The translations under genes and the position numbers were made by a program. A stretch of 64,000 nt of DNA, taken from Bettongia penicillata ogilbyi. Lineage: Eukaryota; Chordata; Mammalia; Diprotodontia; Potoroidae. Below, in pieces: positions 20,904 to 31,689 of the stretch. The stretch covers positions 7,649,399 to 7,713,398 of the forward strand of contig JAJHZJ010000009.1 in the NCBI GenBank assembly GCA_023548195.1. The letters are read 5' to 3'. Below the pieces are notes generated by a model that was given only the letters and a program-made list of their open reading frames with translations, was not told the DNA's origin and did not search any database. Within the stretch, counting starts at the first letter, position 1; each line of letters begins with the position of its first letter.

Positions 20904-22079
20904 TGATATGTGGGCTGATTTAGAAGAAAGAACAAGAGAATTATTATTCCCAGTCAGTACATGGAGAAAGAGAGAAGAGAACCATTTTTAATTACTAGAA
21001 ATACGCCAATCATAATTAGAAATGATCCCACAAAGTTAAAAAATATTATTGCTGCCATCTGGGATTAATCAACCACCTCTCCCTAAGGAGGAAGTGATAG
21101 TGAAGACAGGGGAGGCATGAAAATCTCAAAGAAATGAATGTGTCGAACATGTGGATCTTGCTTTCCATACTACCTTATAGGAGGAGCAAAATGGAGGCAG
21201 AAAAGAGAAAGTTTCCTTATGGTATTCTTAACCTCTATCCCTCTCTCCACCTACGTATACCTTTCTTCTGGCTTTTCTTTCTTCCTTCCTTTGGAGAAAG
21301 AGTAAGTCAAAGACCATTGACCTTGGAAAGGGGAACAAATGGTCCATTAGATCTTTGGTCAGAAAAGGTTCAAAACTATGGCAGCAAAAAAGAAGTACCA
21401 ATTCCAGCAAAGGCATTAGTCAGCTATGTCCTCCCAATGGAAAGAGCCAGACCAAAGGGAATGTTTTCCCAAGGGTCAGAATCCTGATCTCAGTCTAGAG
21501 ACAAAATTCTCAACATTTTGAACTACTACTATCTTGTGTATTTGTTTAGGTATTGTATTTCACCAGCTCCTTCACTGACTTTTCTTAGGTCTGGTAATTC
21601 ACAGAATAAAAAGGGAACATTTCTTAGTTTATCTGTGGCAGCATGTAGAATCCTTTTGGTCCCAAAGAAGAGTCTGGGAACCTTTCCAGGAAAACATGAC
21701 TACCTGATATGGCCATCAAAACCCAGGAAAGTCTCAGGTATATCAGGAGGTCTGAAAGCCTTTCATTAGGGAAATTAATAGCCAGGAGTAACAAGCCACT
21801 TTTACTATAGAGTACTATTTATGATAGATGACCTGAATTTAAGGTTTGGAAGGAGTTTCTCTTTTTATGTAAATCATAGAGAAAAATGTTAATTCTCAAG
21901 TTCCTTTTGTTAATTTTATAAAAAGATGTGTTAATGTTAACTTCTTTATATGCAGTCCTATTCTCCTGATTATCTCTAACTTTGGAGAATGAGTTAGAGA
22001 TAGCCAAAAGATCAGATTTTAAGCATAAAAACTCATTTAAAAAAAGTATACATGGATCTTTGATGTTTTTATAAATTCA
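20904..22079. other. stretch without recognised features
   Basis: A 117-residue plus-strand ORF (21134-21487) has no recognisable domain. I see no repeat consensus here, and the block may be unique sequence. Confidence 0.35.
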
Positions 22080-22285
22080 TGAAGGATAAGGAAGAAGAGA
22101 AAGAAAAAACGAAGAAGAGAAGAGAAACAGAAGTACAAGCAAAAGTAGAAGGAGGAGGAGGAGGAGGAGAAAAGAAGAAGAGGAAAAAGGGGAGAAGGAA
22201 AAAGGGGAACAAATAAAAGAAGAAAAAAGGAGGAAAAGGAGAAGAAAAAAGGAGAGCAAAATAGGAGAAGAGAAGAAAGAGTATT
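22080..22285. repeat. 200-bp polypurine tract (GAA/GGA)n
   Basis: The plus strand is almost exclusively A and G (GGAGGAGGAGGAGGAGGAG and AAGAAGAAAGAG units). The minus-strand Phe/Leu/Ser-rich ORF (22077-22259) is its translation. Confidence 0.95.
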
Positions 22286-22439
22286 TTTAAATCTGAAAAC
22301 TCAAAAGTAATATTACAAAGTTAATTTCACAGAAAATTCCATGTGGTTTGGATTCTCATGACCAGAAATCTCAGCAACATGTTTCTCATTGGTTATAGTA
22401 GTAAGAAATCAGAGGTGAGGTGATTAACAAAGAAATAAA

Positions 22440-22462
22440 ATCTCTCTGTCTGTCTCTGTCTG

Positions 22463-22518
<56 letters not shown>

Positions 22519-22537
22519 ACACACACACACACACATT
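22440..22537. repeat. compound (TCTG)n-(TC)n-(CA)n microsatellite
   Basis: TCTCTGTCTGTCTCTGTCTG units merge into TCTCTCTCTC and then ACACACACACACAC. Confidence 0.95.
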
Positions 22538-22721
22538 ATGTCTACAAAGGCCAATTGGAGAGTTAAATTAATAACTTAGCTAAACCCAGCACTAAAGACT
22601 TGCCTTTAAAGAAAAATAATGGAGTGTTTGGCCTGAACAAAATAGGCTGACCATGTGGATGAAATTCTCAGATTAATTTACTTATATCTCCACTTCACAT
22701 TTCAAATTCAGTCATGTGTGT

Positions 22722-22775
22722 GTCTGATGTATAGATAGATGATACAGACATAGATGATAAATAGACAGATACGCA
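22722..22775. repeat. imperfect (GATA)n-like repeat
   Basis: ATAGATAGATGATACAGAC and further ATAGATGATAAATAGACAGATA units form a degraded tetranucleotide tract. Confidence 0.6.
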
Positions 22776-24240
22776 TATATTGAAAATAAGTTTTTTCTGA
22801 TTATAAAGAAATTTCAGCCAAATTTCTATTCAACAGAAAGGAAGGATCTGATTTCCCAGTCCTTCCTATTCTCTGTATGGAAGAGCAGAGCAGTGCAGAA
22901 TTTGGGGAAGCCTTTCTGGGCTATGTTCAGGGGGCACCACATATACTCTATGGCCAGGCAGCCACCTGTGTGAGAGAGGAGTTTGCTTCTCCTAGCTTTG
23001 TGTATAAACATGCTCTGACCAGATGTTGAGGGGATCCTGCTTCTCCTCACCACCACCAAGTTAAAAACCATCTAGTCTGTCTAAGAGCAAGAAAGCAACA
23101 TAGCAAGAAAAATCTGAAAACAAACAAAAGCCTGTATGTGTTCCAGTCACATATACAAACACTTCCTGATGCATTTATCTTCACAGTTTCTTTTGCTTTT
23201 TTCCCAGCCCAGCTTGGCAATTGTATTTCACAGTCCATTTTACTAGCTTTTATTTTCCAAACGAGATTTGATCATTATATTTCACAGTCCATCAGTGACA
23301 TAAACAATCCAATGGAACTTCTTGTGTGCAAGCTTGGCCAACTCTCTAGTCCAAATAATGCACTGCCTCAGTTGAAATCTGTTCGTTCCATTGAGCAATA
23401 AGAGGAGACCATAGCATTTTGGGTCATTCTCACTTCACTCAGATAAAATGTCACTTCCTGAGAGTCTTTGACAAGTGCATCTCACATTTGATTTCATTTC
23501 CTTGAGTCAGAGCACTTGGAATGGAGGATGCAGAGGAAGTCAAAAGGAGAGAGGAGATTAAAAGGATGTGCAGTTAATGCACGGCCCTCACTTTACAATA
23601 AACGACAAATCTTTATTACTTCCCTTGGTATTCGCTGTAATAACCTTAAGAGACTAGAGGCTTTTAGGTACTCATGGTGAGCCTGCAATATATCATGCTA
23701 AGGCCTTTTTTGGCTCTCAGATTATTTCTGAAAGATAAGTGTATTGATCTCCACTTCCAAAAGTGACTAGAGGAAAATTAGAAAATTCATTCTGTTAGCT
23801 AGGCATAGATTAATGTTGATACCTGTAGCCAGGCGGAAGCCAGTAGGATAATGCAAAAGACAAGTGACTGTTGAGAATAGAATGGTTATATGACTTCTCA
23901 ATGACTCCCAGAGGGTTTATGGTACTCAGCTCCAGACTGGTGTATCTCAGTCCACATCTGGTGGGAGGAAGTTTACTGAAAGTCTGCATTTTGTATTTAT
24001 GTAGCCTCTATTATATGTTTTAACTAGGTGTTAACTTGATAAAGAACTTCACTGATGGTAAGGATTGTCTTTTTCTCACTTTGATGAACTGTGTTTTAAA
24101 ATGAAAAACTGCCTTCTTAACACATGGGGCTCAGTTTTAAAATGTCTTGTGACAAGTCTTTGGTTTTCACTATGTCCCTGTGCTGAATACACTTCCCAAC
24201 ATTTAAGACTCTTTCAGTAGAAGGAACAATTATTGATTAA
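22776..24240. other. stretch without recognised features
   Basis: A block of mostly unassigned sequence. Two near-identical short phrases (TTTCACAGTCCATTTTACTAG at 23227 and TTTCACAGTCCATCAGTGAC at 23280) lie ~53 bases apart, a possible local duplication. ORFs of 60-87 codons have no domains. Confidence 0.4.
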
Positions 24241-24244
24241 GACA

Positions 24245-24430
24245 AAACATCTTGGTGCCATGGAAAAAATACTGACTTTGGAGTCCAAGGACCTGAGTTA
24301 AGCTCTTGCCTCTGTTCCTAATTACCTACGTGGCCTTGGACAATTCACGTGACTTCTATAAGCCTTGAGGAAGATATCCTAGATGGCTTCTAAAGTCTCT
24401 TCCCACTCTAAATCTAAGATCTTTTAATCT
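24245..24430 (+). mobile_element. MIR SINE
   Basis: TTGGTGCCATGGAAAAAATACTGACTTTGGAGTCC, AAGGACCTGAGTTAAGCTC, GTGGCCTTGGACAATTCACG and GATGGCTTCTAAAGTCTCTTCCC, then CTAAATCTAAGATC are the MIR order. The CORE piece 'cctcatctgtaaaatg' is deleted. Confidence 0.7.
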
Positions 24431-24494
24431 TTCTAACAAATTTGCCACTTCTCATTGGTAAACTACTCCTACAACCTTAATTCAAGATGTTTAG

Positions 24495-25075
24495 CCTGTG
24501 GACTTAGAAGGAGGCATGATTACCTCCTTCAAATATTGAAAGAGCTATCATGAAGAAGCTATGTCATTCTGTTTGGCCTGAAGGCATAAAGCTAGGAGCA
24601 ATATGTGTGGTAGTGGCAGAGAAAAAGATCTTGATTGGATTTAAGGAAATGCTTCCTCATAAATAGAGCTGTAAAAAAGTGGAATAGGCTGCCTTGATGA
24701 ATTGTGGGTTCCCCAATACTAATGTCCTTAAGCAGAGGTTGAAAGGGCACTTGCAAAGGATATATTAAAAGTGATTCCTATTTGACTACAGGCAGGGGGC
24801 TGTGCTGGATCCAGATCGAATCAGCTTATGAGAGACAATGGTTAAGTTTTCAGTGTATTTGCACTTTAAAAATTGGTAAGCACTACATACAAATCAGACA
24901 TATTATTTATGTATTGCTTTGTTGATTGCCCAGACTTAAGAAAGTGATGGAGAAAAATGTTAATAATGCAGATTAAATTTTAAAGTGTGTCCTGTATACA
25001 TCAGCAAACCCCTGAGTACAGAACGGACTAGATGACCCCAGAGTACCTTTCCAGAATTCTGTGACCATGATTCAT
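24495..25075 (+). mobile_element. CR1/L3 LINE 3' region, with an insertion
   Basis: GATTACCTCCTTCAAATATTGAAAG, TTCTGTTTGGCCTGAAGGCATAAAGCTAGGAGC, ATTTAAGGAAATGCTTCC, AGAGCTGTAAAAAAGTGGAATAGGCTGCC and GGGTTCCCCAATACTAATG match the CR1/L3 3' region. The end (GGACTAGATGACCCCAGAGTACC) resumes only at 25027, after ~200 unrelated bases. The opposite-strand counterpart is at 42685. Confidence 0.65.
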
Positions 25076-25077
25076 TT

Positions 25078-25160
25078 ATATATACATACATAATATATGT
25101 ACACACAAATACATATATACAGACATATATATGTGTATATATGCATATGTGTGTATGCAT
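25078..25160. repeat. TA/TG/CA compound microsatellite
   Basis: ATATATACATACATAATATATG, then ACATATATATGTGTATATATG. Confidence 0.85.
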
Positions 25161-25174
25161 TGTCTGAGCATGAG

Positions 25175-25385
25175 ATTGCAGAATCTTAGATCAAAGATTT
25201 AGAGCTAGAAAGTACCTTAGAGGCACCTAGTCCAACCCCCTTAAATTTATAAATGGGGAAACTGAAACTCGGAGATCTTAAGTTACTTGCACAACGTTAC
25301 ACAGGTAGCAATTGGCAAAGCTGGCCAGGTCCTCAGACGCCATACTCAGTGTTCTTTCTTCACTGTGGCACGACACTTCTTTATT
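25175..25385 (-). mobile_element. MIR SINE, antisense
   Basis: CTTAGATCAAAGATTTAGAGCTAGAAAGTACC, TTAGAGGCACCTAGTCCAACCCCC, AATGGGGAAACTGAAACTC and AGTGTTCTTTCTTCACTG form a clear antisense MIR. Confidence 0.75.
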
Positions 25386-25564
25386 TAGAACTGAGGTGGG
25401 GGCGATACTTTGAATTGTAGCACATTGCATACCCATGTGAATGGGTTGCTTAGAGATATCTGACATATCTTTATCTATCAGCCAGAGAGATGCCTTTCTG
25501 AATGGGACAGGTGAAAGAAATTCTTGTTTAATGAATCCTGGAAGAATCCCAAGAGAATTCCTCG

Positions 25565-25720
25565 TTATCAAAATCAACAGGCATTTATTGCACTGTGTCA
25601 CTGTGCTAAGTCCTGAGGATACAAAGAAAGGAGATAATGTGGTCCCTGCCTGCAAGGAGCTCATATTCAAATGGAGGAGACAGTATGCAAACAGCCATGT
25701 ATATAGAGCTTCTATACACG
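25565..25720 (-). mobile_element. L2-type LINE 3' end, antisense
   Basis: AACAGGCATTTATTGCACTGTGTCACTGTGCTAAGTCC, TGAGGATACAAAGAAAGG and GTCCCTGCCTGCAAGGAGCTCATATTC are the antisense L2 terminus. Confidence 0.7.
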
Positions 25721-26289
25721 GTAAATGGAAGATCTGCTTAGTTTCCTGTGCTTATATTACTAGAACCTTTGTATCTAAGACCATTTTACTCCCACCCACA
25801 CTCATTATTTTTAATCTATATTTTGAATATTAGAATTAAACTTATCCCTCCTAAAAAGGTAGAATATAAGGAGCTCCAAGTCAAAAACTGTTGCAGAAAA
25901 GGATTGTTATCAGCAAAGCCATAACTAGCCATTCTTGTGCCAGAGTCAAGCAACATGAAATAGTTTAGTTGGTGGAAGGGTGGGAGAGAGCCCAGAGCAA
26001 GAAAGGGAAAGTCACCACGAAGGTGGGAGTGGGGGAAGGGTAGGTCTGAACTAGGATGCTGGGAGAGGAAACTGTCATCTCCTAGCTTCCTATTTTAACT
26101 GATTATTGGCAATTAGACACTAAGCTCAGTCGTTTCTACGTCGCTAATGAACTTAAAGTACTTTTAGTGCCCTACTAAATTGCAGCACTCTGGGACAAAG
26201 CTCAGAGCGTATTGCCTTAGTTAGAGCTCTAATTAACAATGCCCTAAAACTTGTACCGAGAGATTCAGGGGAATGAGCATGATAAAGGG
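25721..26289. other. stretch without recognised features
   Basis: No family recognised. A purine-rich patch (GGGAGTGGGGGAAGGG) is at about 26025. Confidence 0.4.
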
Positions 26290-26425
26290 GGAAAGTACTT
26301 CCAATATTTGACAATTACAAGCTCATTAGTGATCTTTAGGAGAATGATTTCAGTATCAAGGGGAGATGGCAAGGGATTAAAGACTGAAGAGGTAGAGGGC
26401 AAACGTAGGTAGGGACAGTGAATTA
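26290..26425 (-). mobile_element. L2-type LINE ORF fragment, antisense
   Basis: TTACAAGCTCATTAGTGATCTTTAGG, GAATGATTTCAGTATCAAGG correspond to the antisense block 'ttaagagatcattggtaactttgg agagagcagtttc' seen at 18670-18710. Short and diverged. Confidence 0.4.
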
Positions 26426-26431
26426 CTTTTT

Positions 26432-26562
26432 CACCTCTCTCTCTCATGCCCTTTCTCTTTCTCTCTGTCTCTGTCTATCTTCTCTATCTCTCTCTTTCTC
26501 TCTCCTCTTCCTCTTTTTCCTCCTCCTCCTCCTCCTCCTCCTCTTCCTCTGTTCAGCACACA
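26432..26562. repeat. pyrimidine-rich (TCTC)n-(TCC)n tract
   Basis: CTCTCTGTCTCTGTC merges into TCCTCCTCCTCCTCCTCC. The Arg/Gly-rich minus-strand ORFs at 26431-26662 are repeat translations. Confidence 0.95.
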
Positions 26563-27294
26563 GACCACAGCAGATCTTCTTTTCGAGTTGAGAAGTGAGG
26601 AAATTTGCTTGTTCACTCTTCAACCCATCAGAAACTGGGAAACTGCCATGAGGCAGAAGCACATGAAAGTTACATAGGTTCCCCGATAGCTCTAGTACAG
26701 ATTACAGATTAAAGTTTCTAAGAGTCAACTTGTTTAACCCAAGAGATATCAGCACGCAAAGCATTGGGAGAGTTCCTGCAGATGCATGTGGCAAGTAGAC
26801 ATGTTTATCCATATTTTCTGAAAGCATAGTTCATTGACAAAATTTGTGAACCTCACCCTCTTATGTAGAAAATGAGGGAGGGGTATTTAAGCTACATGGC
26901 TAATGTAATTCCATAATCTACCCTTCCTGAAAGGAAAGGAAGATTTTCCTGGGGAGTGCCAGCCTTGAGAGTAGGCTCAAGTACAAACCCAGTTTCAAGT
27001 GTTCCTAAATTCAAGAGTTTAAACATCAGACCCTCGTAGACAGAGACCAGGACCATGCACATGGCTCCTGCACAGCATGCTTCTTGGAAGAAGAAAAAGA
27101 GCATCACTTACGTGGCCCCTAAAACTTAAAGATAGAAGTCATGCCATGAGTGGGTGATAGGACCTGCCATCCCTAACACTACTATTCATCATGCGGAAAG
27201 TACAGATACAATGGGAGTGGGTATTACTGTTCCATAGTTCCAAAAAGTATGTTTCCTATATCAGGTGAGGGGAAGGGGGAGGGGGATTAATCCA
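26563..27294. other. stretch without recognised features
   Basis: No repeat or coding signal was recognised by eye. Confidence 0.4.
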
Positions 27295-27440
27295 AACAGT
27301 CAAAGAGTCTTGACTTTGGCAATATGAAAATTTTGAGCAAATCATTTTCCTTCTCTGGGCCTCAGTTTTCTCATCTGTAAAATAAAGACTTGGGGCTAGA
27401 TTATCTTTTAAAAGTTTCTTCTTCGAATCATATGAAAACC
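27295..27440 (+). mobile_element. MIR SINE fragment
   Basis: GAGCAAATCATTTTCCTTCTCTGGGCCTCAGTTTTCTCATCTG, then TAAAATAAAGACTTGGGGC and TAGATTATCTTTTAAAAG preserve the MIR core. Confidence 0.75.
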
Positions 27441-28046
27441 CATCTGCAATCTACTGTTTTAAGTGGTAGGCATAAAGAAAATGGCATCCTGGGAAGACTC
27501 CAGAGTTGTCATTCAGAATGACTTTATGACCTTCAAATCTCTGGGATCAATTGAATTCCAAGTTGTGAGAGAGAATGATGCTGACTAGTCATTAGACCAG
27601 CTGTTCAATTACTAAAATGACAACATGGAAATATTACTGGAACGTGACATGAATATATGATATAGAGATGGTGGGCAACCAAAGAAAAGTGCTATAGGAG
27701 GTTGAAAAATTGAGTGCCTTGAGGTGAATCACTCTCTCTGACTACTGGTGATACAAATGATATATCGGCTAACCTAAGAGGACTCCGAGAAAAGAAAGAG
27801 TAAAAAAAGAAATAAATAGCATTTATGGAACATTTGGGATCTACTGTCTCTAAAGTAATAAAAGCAACCACTAATTTTATGGCTCCTGAAAATATCTTTA
27901 TGAGGGAGATGTCCTTAAAAATATATACTTGAATCATATGGAAAATTTTGAACTACTGTATATTTTTTTGTCTAAGGTTACTTTAGTTCTGATATCAGAA
28001 ATGGATATTATTTCTGAAAATCAATGGGTTATCTCATTCATTTCTA
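27441..28046. other. stretch without recognised features
   Basis: Contains a perfect 14-bp palindrome TTCTGATATCAGAA at 27987-28000 close to the palindromic element that follows. Otherwise unassigned. Confidence 0.4.
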
Positions 28047-28222
28047 GTTATTTCTATCTGAATAAATGGTTCCTCTAATAAAGAAACCCTCCCTATAATA
28101 GAGAAAGTATTATTTATTATGTAATAAATAATAATCTCTCCATATAATAAACAAATAGGCGCTTTCTCTAGTAAAGGTAGAGTTCCTCTGTTAGAGGAAC
28201 CATTTCTTCTGATAGATATAAC
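28047..28222. mobile_element. palindromic MITE (inverted repeat, family unknown)
   Basis: A 61-nt left arm (28047-28107, GTTATTTCTATCTG...AGAGAAAG) is matched by the reverse complement of 28162-28222 at 51 of 61 positions by my count. The most conserved block is AAATGGTTCCTCTAA / TTAGAGGAACCATTT. The 54-nt loop contains a perfect 26-bp palindrome TATTATTTATTA-TG-TAATAAATAATA at 28108-28133. No coding capacity. The size and long arms fit a non-autonomous DNA transposon. I could not fix a target duplication. Confidence 0.65.
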
Positions 28223-28261
28223 TTCTGAGCATCATCATGTTACCAGCTTTTCAACAGATTC

Positions 28262-28455
28262 CTCAACAAAACATAGGATCACAAAGCTGGAGTGAAAAAA
28301 AATCTCACAGGCCACCTGGTATTTTTTTTCCCGTGGAAAACTAAGGTCCAGAGGCATTAAGTGACTTGTCCAGGGTGCACAGGTAGATAGAGGCAGAATT
28401 TCAACACAAATTCTTTGATTCCAATTTTAGTACTCTTTCTACTAAATCACACTCT
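28262..28455 (-). mobile_element. MIR SINE, antisense
   Basis: ATAGGATCACAAAGCTGGAG, then ACTAAGGTCCAGAGGCATTAAGTGACTTGTCCAGGG, TTGATTCCAATTTTAGTACTC and TTTCTACTAAATCACACTC show antisense MIR. Confidence 0.7.
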
Positions 28456-28529
28456 CTGTGATGTAGGGGAAGACATTTACTAATATATATCACAACCACT
28501 GCACATGAATAAGTGAAAAAAACATTTAT

Positions 28530-28760
28530 TAAGTAATTTGTTGTTCAGTTCATGACCTTATGGGCCATAGCACACCAATGCTGTGCATGGGGTTTCCTTG
28601 ACAGAGATACTAGAGTGGTTTACCTTTTTTTCTCCAGCTTATTTTACAGATGAGGAAACTGAGGCAAACATAATTAGGTGACTTACCCAGGGTCACACAG
28701 CTAGTAAGTATCTTCAGCAAGATTTGAACTCAGATTTTCCTGAACTACAAGAGCCACATG
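28530..28760 (-). mobile_element. tRNA-head CORE-SINE (MAR1-like), antisense
   Basis: TTGTTGTTCAGTTCATGACC, GGTTTCCTTGACAGAGATACTAGAGTGGTTTACC, TTACAGATGAGGAAACTGAGGC and GGTCACACAGCTAGTAAG, then AGATTTGAACTCAGATTTTCC match the copy at 29200. The head is incomplete. Confidence 0.75.
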
Positions 28761-28879
28761 TGTCCAAATCTAAATATACCACAGGCTAAGAAACTGATGA
28801 ATTAGAGGATGAATTAGGTCATCTTAGGAAAACATTGCCATTGTCAAAGGGACAATCCATATACCTGTCTAGGAAATAT

Positions 28880-29015
28880 CTTCCTTCCAGCAGCTAGCTT
28901 GGGAGATTTATTCAATTTCTCTGAGTCTGTTACTTCATTTGCAAAGTAAGGAGATTAGATTAAATGAACGCTACGATCTCTTCCGGCTTTCAAGTTTTAT
29001 GGATCTTAGGTCAAA
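28880..29015 (+). mobile_element. MIR SINE fragment
   Basis: ATTCAATTTCTCTGAGTCTGTTACTTCATTTGCAAAGTAAGGAG, ATTAGATTAAATGAACGC, then GATCTCTTCCGGCTTTCAAG are the MIR core and 3' part. Confidence 0.6.
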
Positions 29016-29084
29016 TAATTAACCTCCTTGAGAGCAGAGTAGTTATTGCTAATACAGAAAGTAATTAAATAAAATTCTGATTCT

Positions 29085-29196
29085 CTTCAACAAAAATTCA
29101 ATTCAATATAATAAAATAAACATCTATTACGCACATATTACTTAATGGCTTGACATTAGTTATACCAAGATAAAACGATATAATCCCTGCCCTTGA
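29085..29196 (-). mobile_element. L2-type LINE 3' end, antisense
   Basis: ATAAACATCTATTACGCACATATTAC then GATATAATCCCTGCCCTTGAG is a short antisense L2 end, directly abutted by the next SINE. Confidence 0.5.
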
Positions 29197-29199
29197 GTT

Positions 29200-29452
29200 A
29201 CTTGTTCAGTCACTTTCAGTCATGTCCAACTCTTTGTGGTCCCATTTGGGTTTTCTTGGCAAAGATACTGGAGTGGTTTGCCATTTCCTTCTCTAGCTTA
29301 TTTTTCAGATGAAGAACCTTAGGCAAACAGGGCTAACTGATTTGCCCAGGGTCACCTAGCTAGTAAGTGTCTCAGGTCAGATTTGAACTCAGGAAGGAGT
29401 CTTCCTGACTCTAGACCCAGCACTCTAATCACTGCACCACTCCAGCAAAGGA
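29200..29452 (-). mobile_element. tRNA-head CORE-SINE (MAR1-like), near full length, antisense
   Basis: One of the cleanest copies: GTCATGTCCAACTCTTTGTGGTCCC, TTGGGTTTTCTTGGCAAAGATACTGGAGTGG, CAGGGTCACCTAGCTAGTAAG, GATTTGAACTCAGGAAGG and CACTCTAATCACTGCACCAC. The terminal GCTGCC is replaced by TCCAG. Confidence 0.85.
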
Positions 29453-29635
29453 AAAAGATAGATGTGCATGTAATACAAGTTAAGATATAATTCAAACTCT
29501 CATTACCTGTTCTCATGGACTTCAGGAGGTCATGAAGAGTCAAACATGACGACAACTGAAGAACAAAGCACTTAATAAATGCGTTTTTTTACTTATTCAT
29601 GTGCAATGGTTGTGATCTATACTAGTGGACATTGT

Positions 29636-29716
29636 CATATATATACATACATACACACATATGTATGTATACACATATACACACACACACATATATATAT
29701 ATAAGTATATGTATCG
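29636..29716. repeat. TA/CA compound microsatellite
   Basis: CATATATATACATACATACAC, then ACACACACACATATATATATA. Confidence 0.9.
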
Positions 29717-29744
29717 GCATCTATAGATCTAGGAGCCATCTGCG

Positions 29745-30075
29745 TAGATATCATTAAACCCAAGGGAGCTGAGGACTTTGTCAAGAGGATGTGTGGAAGG
29801 AGAGGAAAAGAGTCTCTAGGACACAGTCTTGGAGAACATCATCATTAGGAGGTGTTATGTGAATGATAAGCCAGCAAGTGAGACAGAGAAAGAGGGATTA
29901 GACAGATAGGAGGAAAACTCTGAAAGAATGGGGTTGTGGAAACCCAGAAGGAGAATATTCAAAAGAAGATGATGGTTCATATGTCCAAATACCACAGAGA
30001 GATCAAGAACGATGACAAGTAAACAAGAACAGGTTTGGTAATTTAGGATATCATGAGAGAACATTTTCAATTGTG
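29745..30075 (-). mobile_element. L2-clade LINE RT relic, antisense
   Basis: Minus-strand frame 29855-30070 gives LLVIVLDLSVVFGHMNHH and LLLGFHNPILSEFSSYLS, then FSVSLAGLS. These match the L2/CR1 RT block 'LLLLDLSAAFDTVDHHLLL ... LGFHDTALSWFSSYLS ... FSVSFAGSS'. Downstream on the minus strand the antisense of 'gagccttgggggacaccaac' is also recognisable (CAGTCTTGGAGAACATCATC at 29825). Confidence 0.7.
29855..30070 (-). pseudogene. L2-type reverse-transcriptase fragment (DLSxxF motif)
   Basis: A 71-codon open stretch of the LINE RT palm. The first catalytic aspartate region survives as LDLSVVF (consensus LDLSAAFD), but the aspartate after F is replaced by G and frameshifts lie on both sides. 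It is a LINE relic and not a host gene. Confidence 0.65.
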
Positions 30076-30639
30076 ACTACTGTAGAATGTTTTTTTTGTG
30101 AAGCAGCAGTTTTCAAGCTCCATCGATGATGTTCTCTTTGCATGTCATAACCCCTAAAGATGACAATGGAAAGACCCTTCAACCTGGAAAGTCATCCATG
30201 GTCATGGAATAGCAAAATAGACAAACATTTCTATTTAGTGATATAAATGAATGGAAGAACAAATTTCCTTCTTACTCTCCCAGTATATTATCCAGAAAAA
30301 CTACAATGGGAAAATCTTGACATGAAAAAGAGACATAAGAGGTATTGAATAAGTGGGATAGGTCTGATTCCCTCCCCCTGGTAGGAATGGGGTGAAATGG
30401 TTTCCAGGATGCCCTTGAAACCTCATGACTGCTCATTTGATCATTTCCCCCATTTCATACCCAGCAAGAGAAGCAGTTAGCCAATCCCAAAGATTTTGCT
30501 GCCAAAGTAAGTAGTTCAAACCATGCCAAGTAGAAGTGTACTGTCATGGTGCGCAGCAGGAACTCATTCCCAGCCTTCCATCTATTAGCTTCCTATTTCA
30601 GCTAATGATTCTTGTAGACAAAGTTCACATAAAGTGGTG
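30076..30639. other. stretch without recognised features
   Basis: No repeat family or coding signal recognised. Confidence 0.4.
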
Positions 30640-30850
30640 ACTAGAGAAATGCCATTGGAGTCAGTAAAATCTGGATCCTGATGCATACTAAATGTGTGAT
30701 CCTGGTCAAGTAACCTCTAAACCTCTTGATGCCCTCAGGCAACTCTCTGAATTTTTAAATTGTAGGGGAAAGTTTTGAGAGATGTAAAAACAAAAGATAG
30801 AAATACTGATCTATTTTAAATGGTTATTGAATTGAATTGTAAGTTAACCA
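30640..30850 (+). mobile_element. MIR-type SINE, variant with CAGGCAACTCTC body
   Basis: CCATTGGAGTCAGTAAAATCTGGATCC, GTGTGATCCTGGTCAAGTAACCTCTAAACCTCTTGATGCCCTCAGGCAACTCTC link it to the subfamily at 96 and 35235. The 3' end is lost in A/T-rich sequence. Confidence 0.6.
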
Positions 30851-31689
30851 TCATCTTCAATGACCTTTCCAAGTTGGATCATATTAACCTTGTTACACTT
30901 AACAATCACACAAAAGTATTTGTTTATCTGCACTCAACCAAAAAGAAATCTGATTTTTAAGATCTAGATTAAAAACAAATCTATTTGCAAAGTAAAATGT
31001 CAAAATAGTATTAGACAAAGTTCTAATTTGAGTGGGGTACCTGGGGCTCTGCCCTGGATCTTGACTGGCCCAGAAACTACCATCCCTATACCTTTCACCT
31101 TGGGATCTGTTGGCATAAGGTGAACCTAGGAGTCCTTCCTGAGTTTATGGAGGATGGGAAGATCTACGTGTGAAGGCATAGTGAGGAAACTCCCTTTCCC
31201 TGAGTACCCACCCTGCACCTACCACCTCTTCTGTTCTCACTGTTAATATCAGAAGCCTACACTCCAACTTCTCAACTTTTTTTTACCTAAGATGAAAATA
31301 TTCCTGGTCATGCCTCTGAACAGAGTGACACATTCAACATGTCTGTATCCCAAAGGTTGCTACTCTTTGCCAGTGTAGAGGCTGCAGATTATCCACACTG
31401 AAACTCAGGCCAAGATTTTATATATTATGTATAAAATCAGGAATTGTGGAAAAGGCCTTGATTGTCACAGGCAATATTAATGTTCGTTTATTATCCCACA
31501 TGGAAACTGACTATAAGATAACAAACAGATTGCTTGTGTTTTAGCATTTGGCTAATGCTAAATAAATGCTGAAGGAGAAAAATAATTAAGCAGAATTAGA
31601 ACCAATTCAGAGACCACGGATTTTCCTCCAGGAATCAACTCTAAATCTCAAATCAAAACCAAATAAAAACCCTGGGGGCATTAGTTAAG
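30851..31689. other. stretch without recognised features
   Basis: No repeat or gene recognised. Confidence 0.4.

Noticed and set aside
21134..21487. 117-codon plus-strand ORF
   Set aside because: No recognisable domain, and composition drifts along its length. Not supported as a gene without conservation data.
22440..22537. Regular short repeats considered as a CRISPR-like array
   Set aside because: Units are 2-4 bases with no spacers. It is a microsatellite in a vertebrate genome.
25278..25833. Pair of 130-codon ORFs on opposite strands
   Set aside because: They overlap MIR and L2 relics and each other, so they are chance openings.
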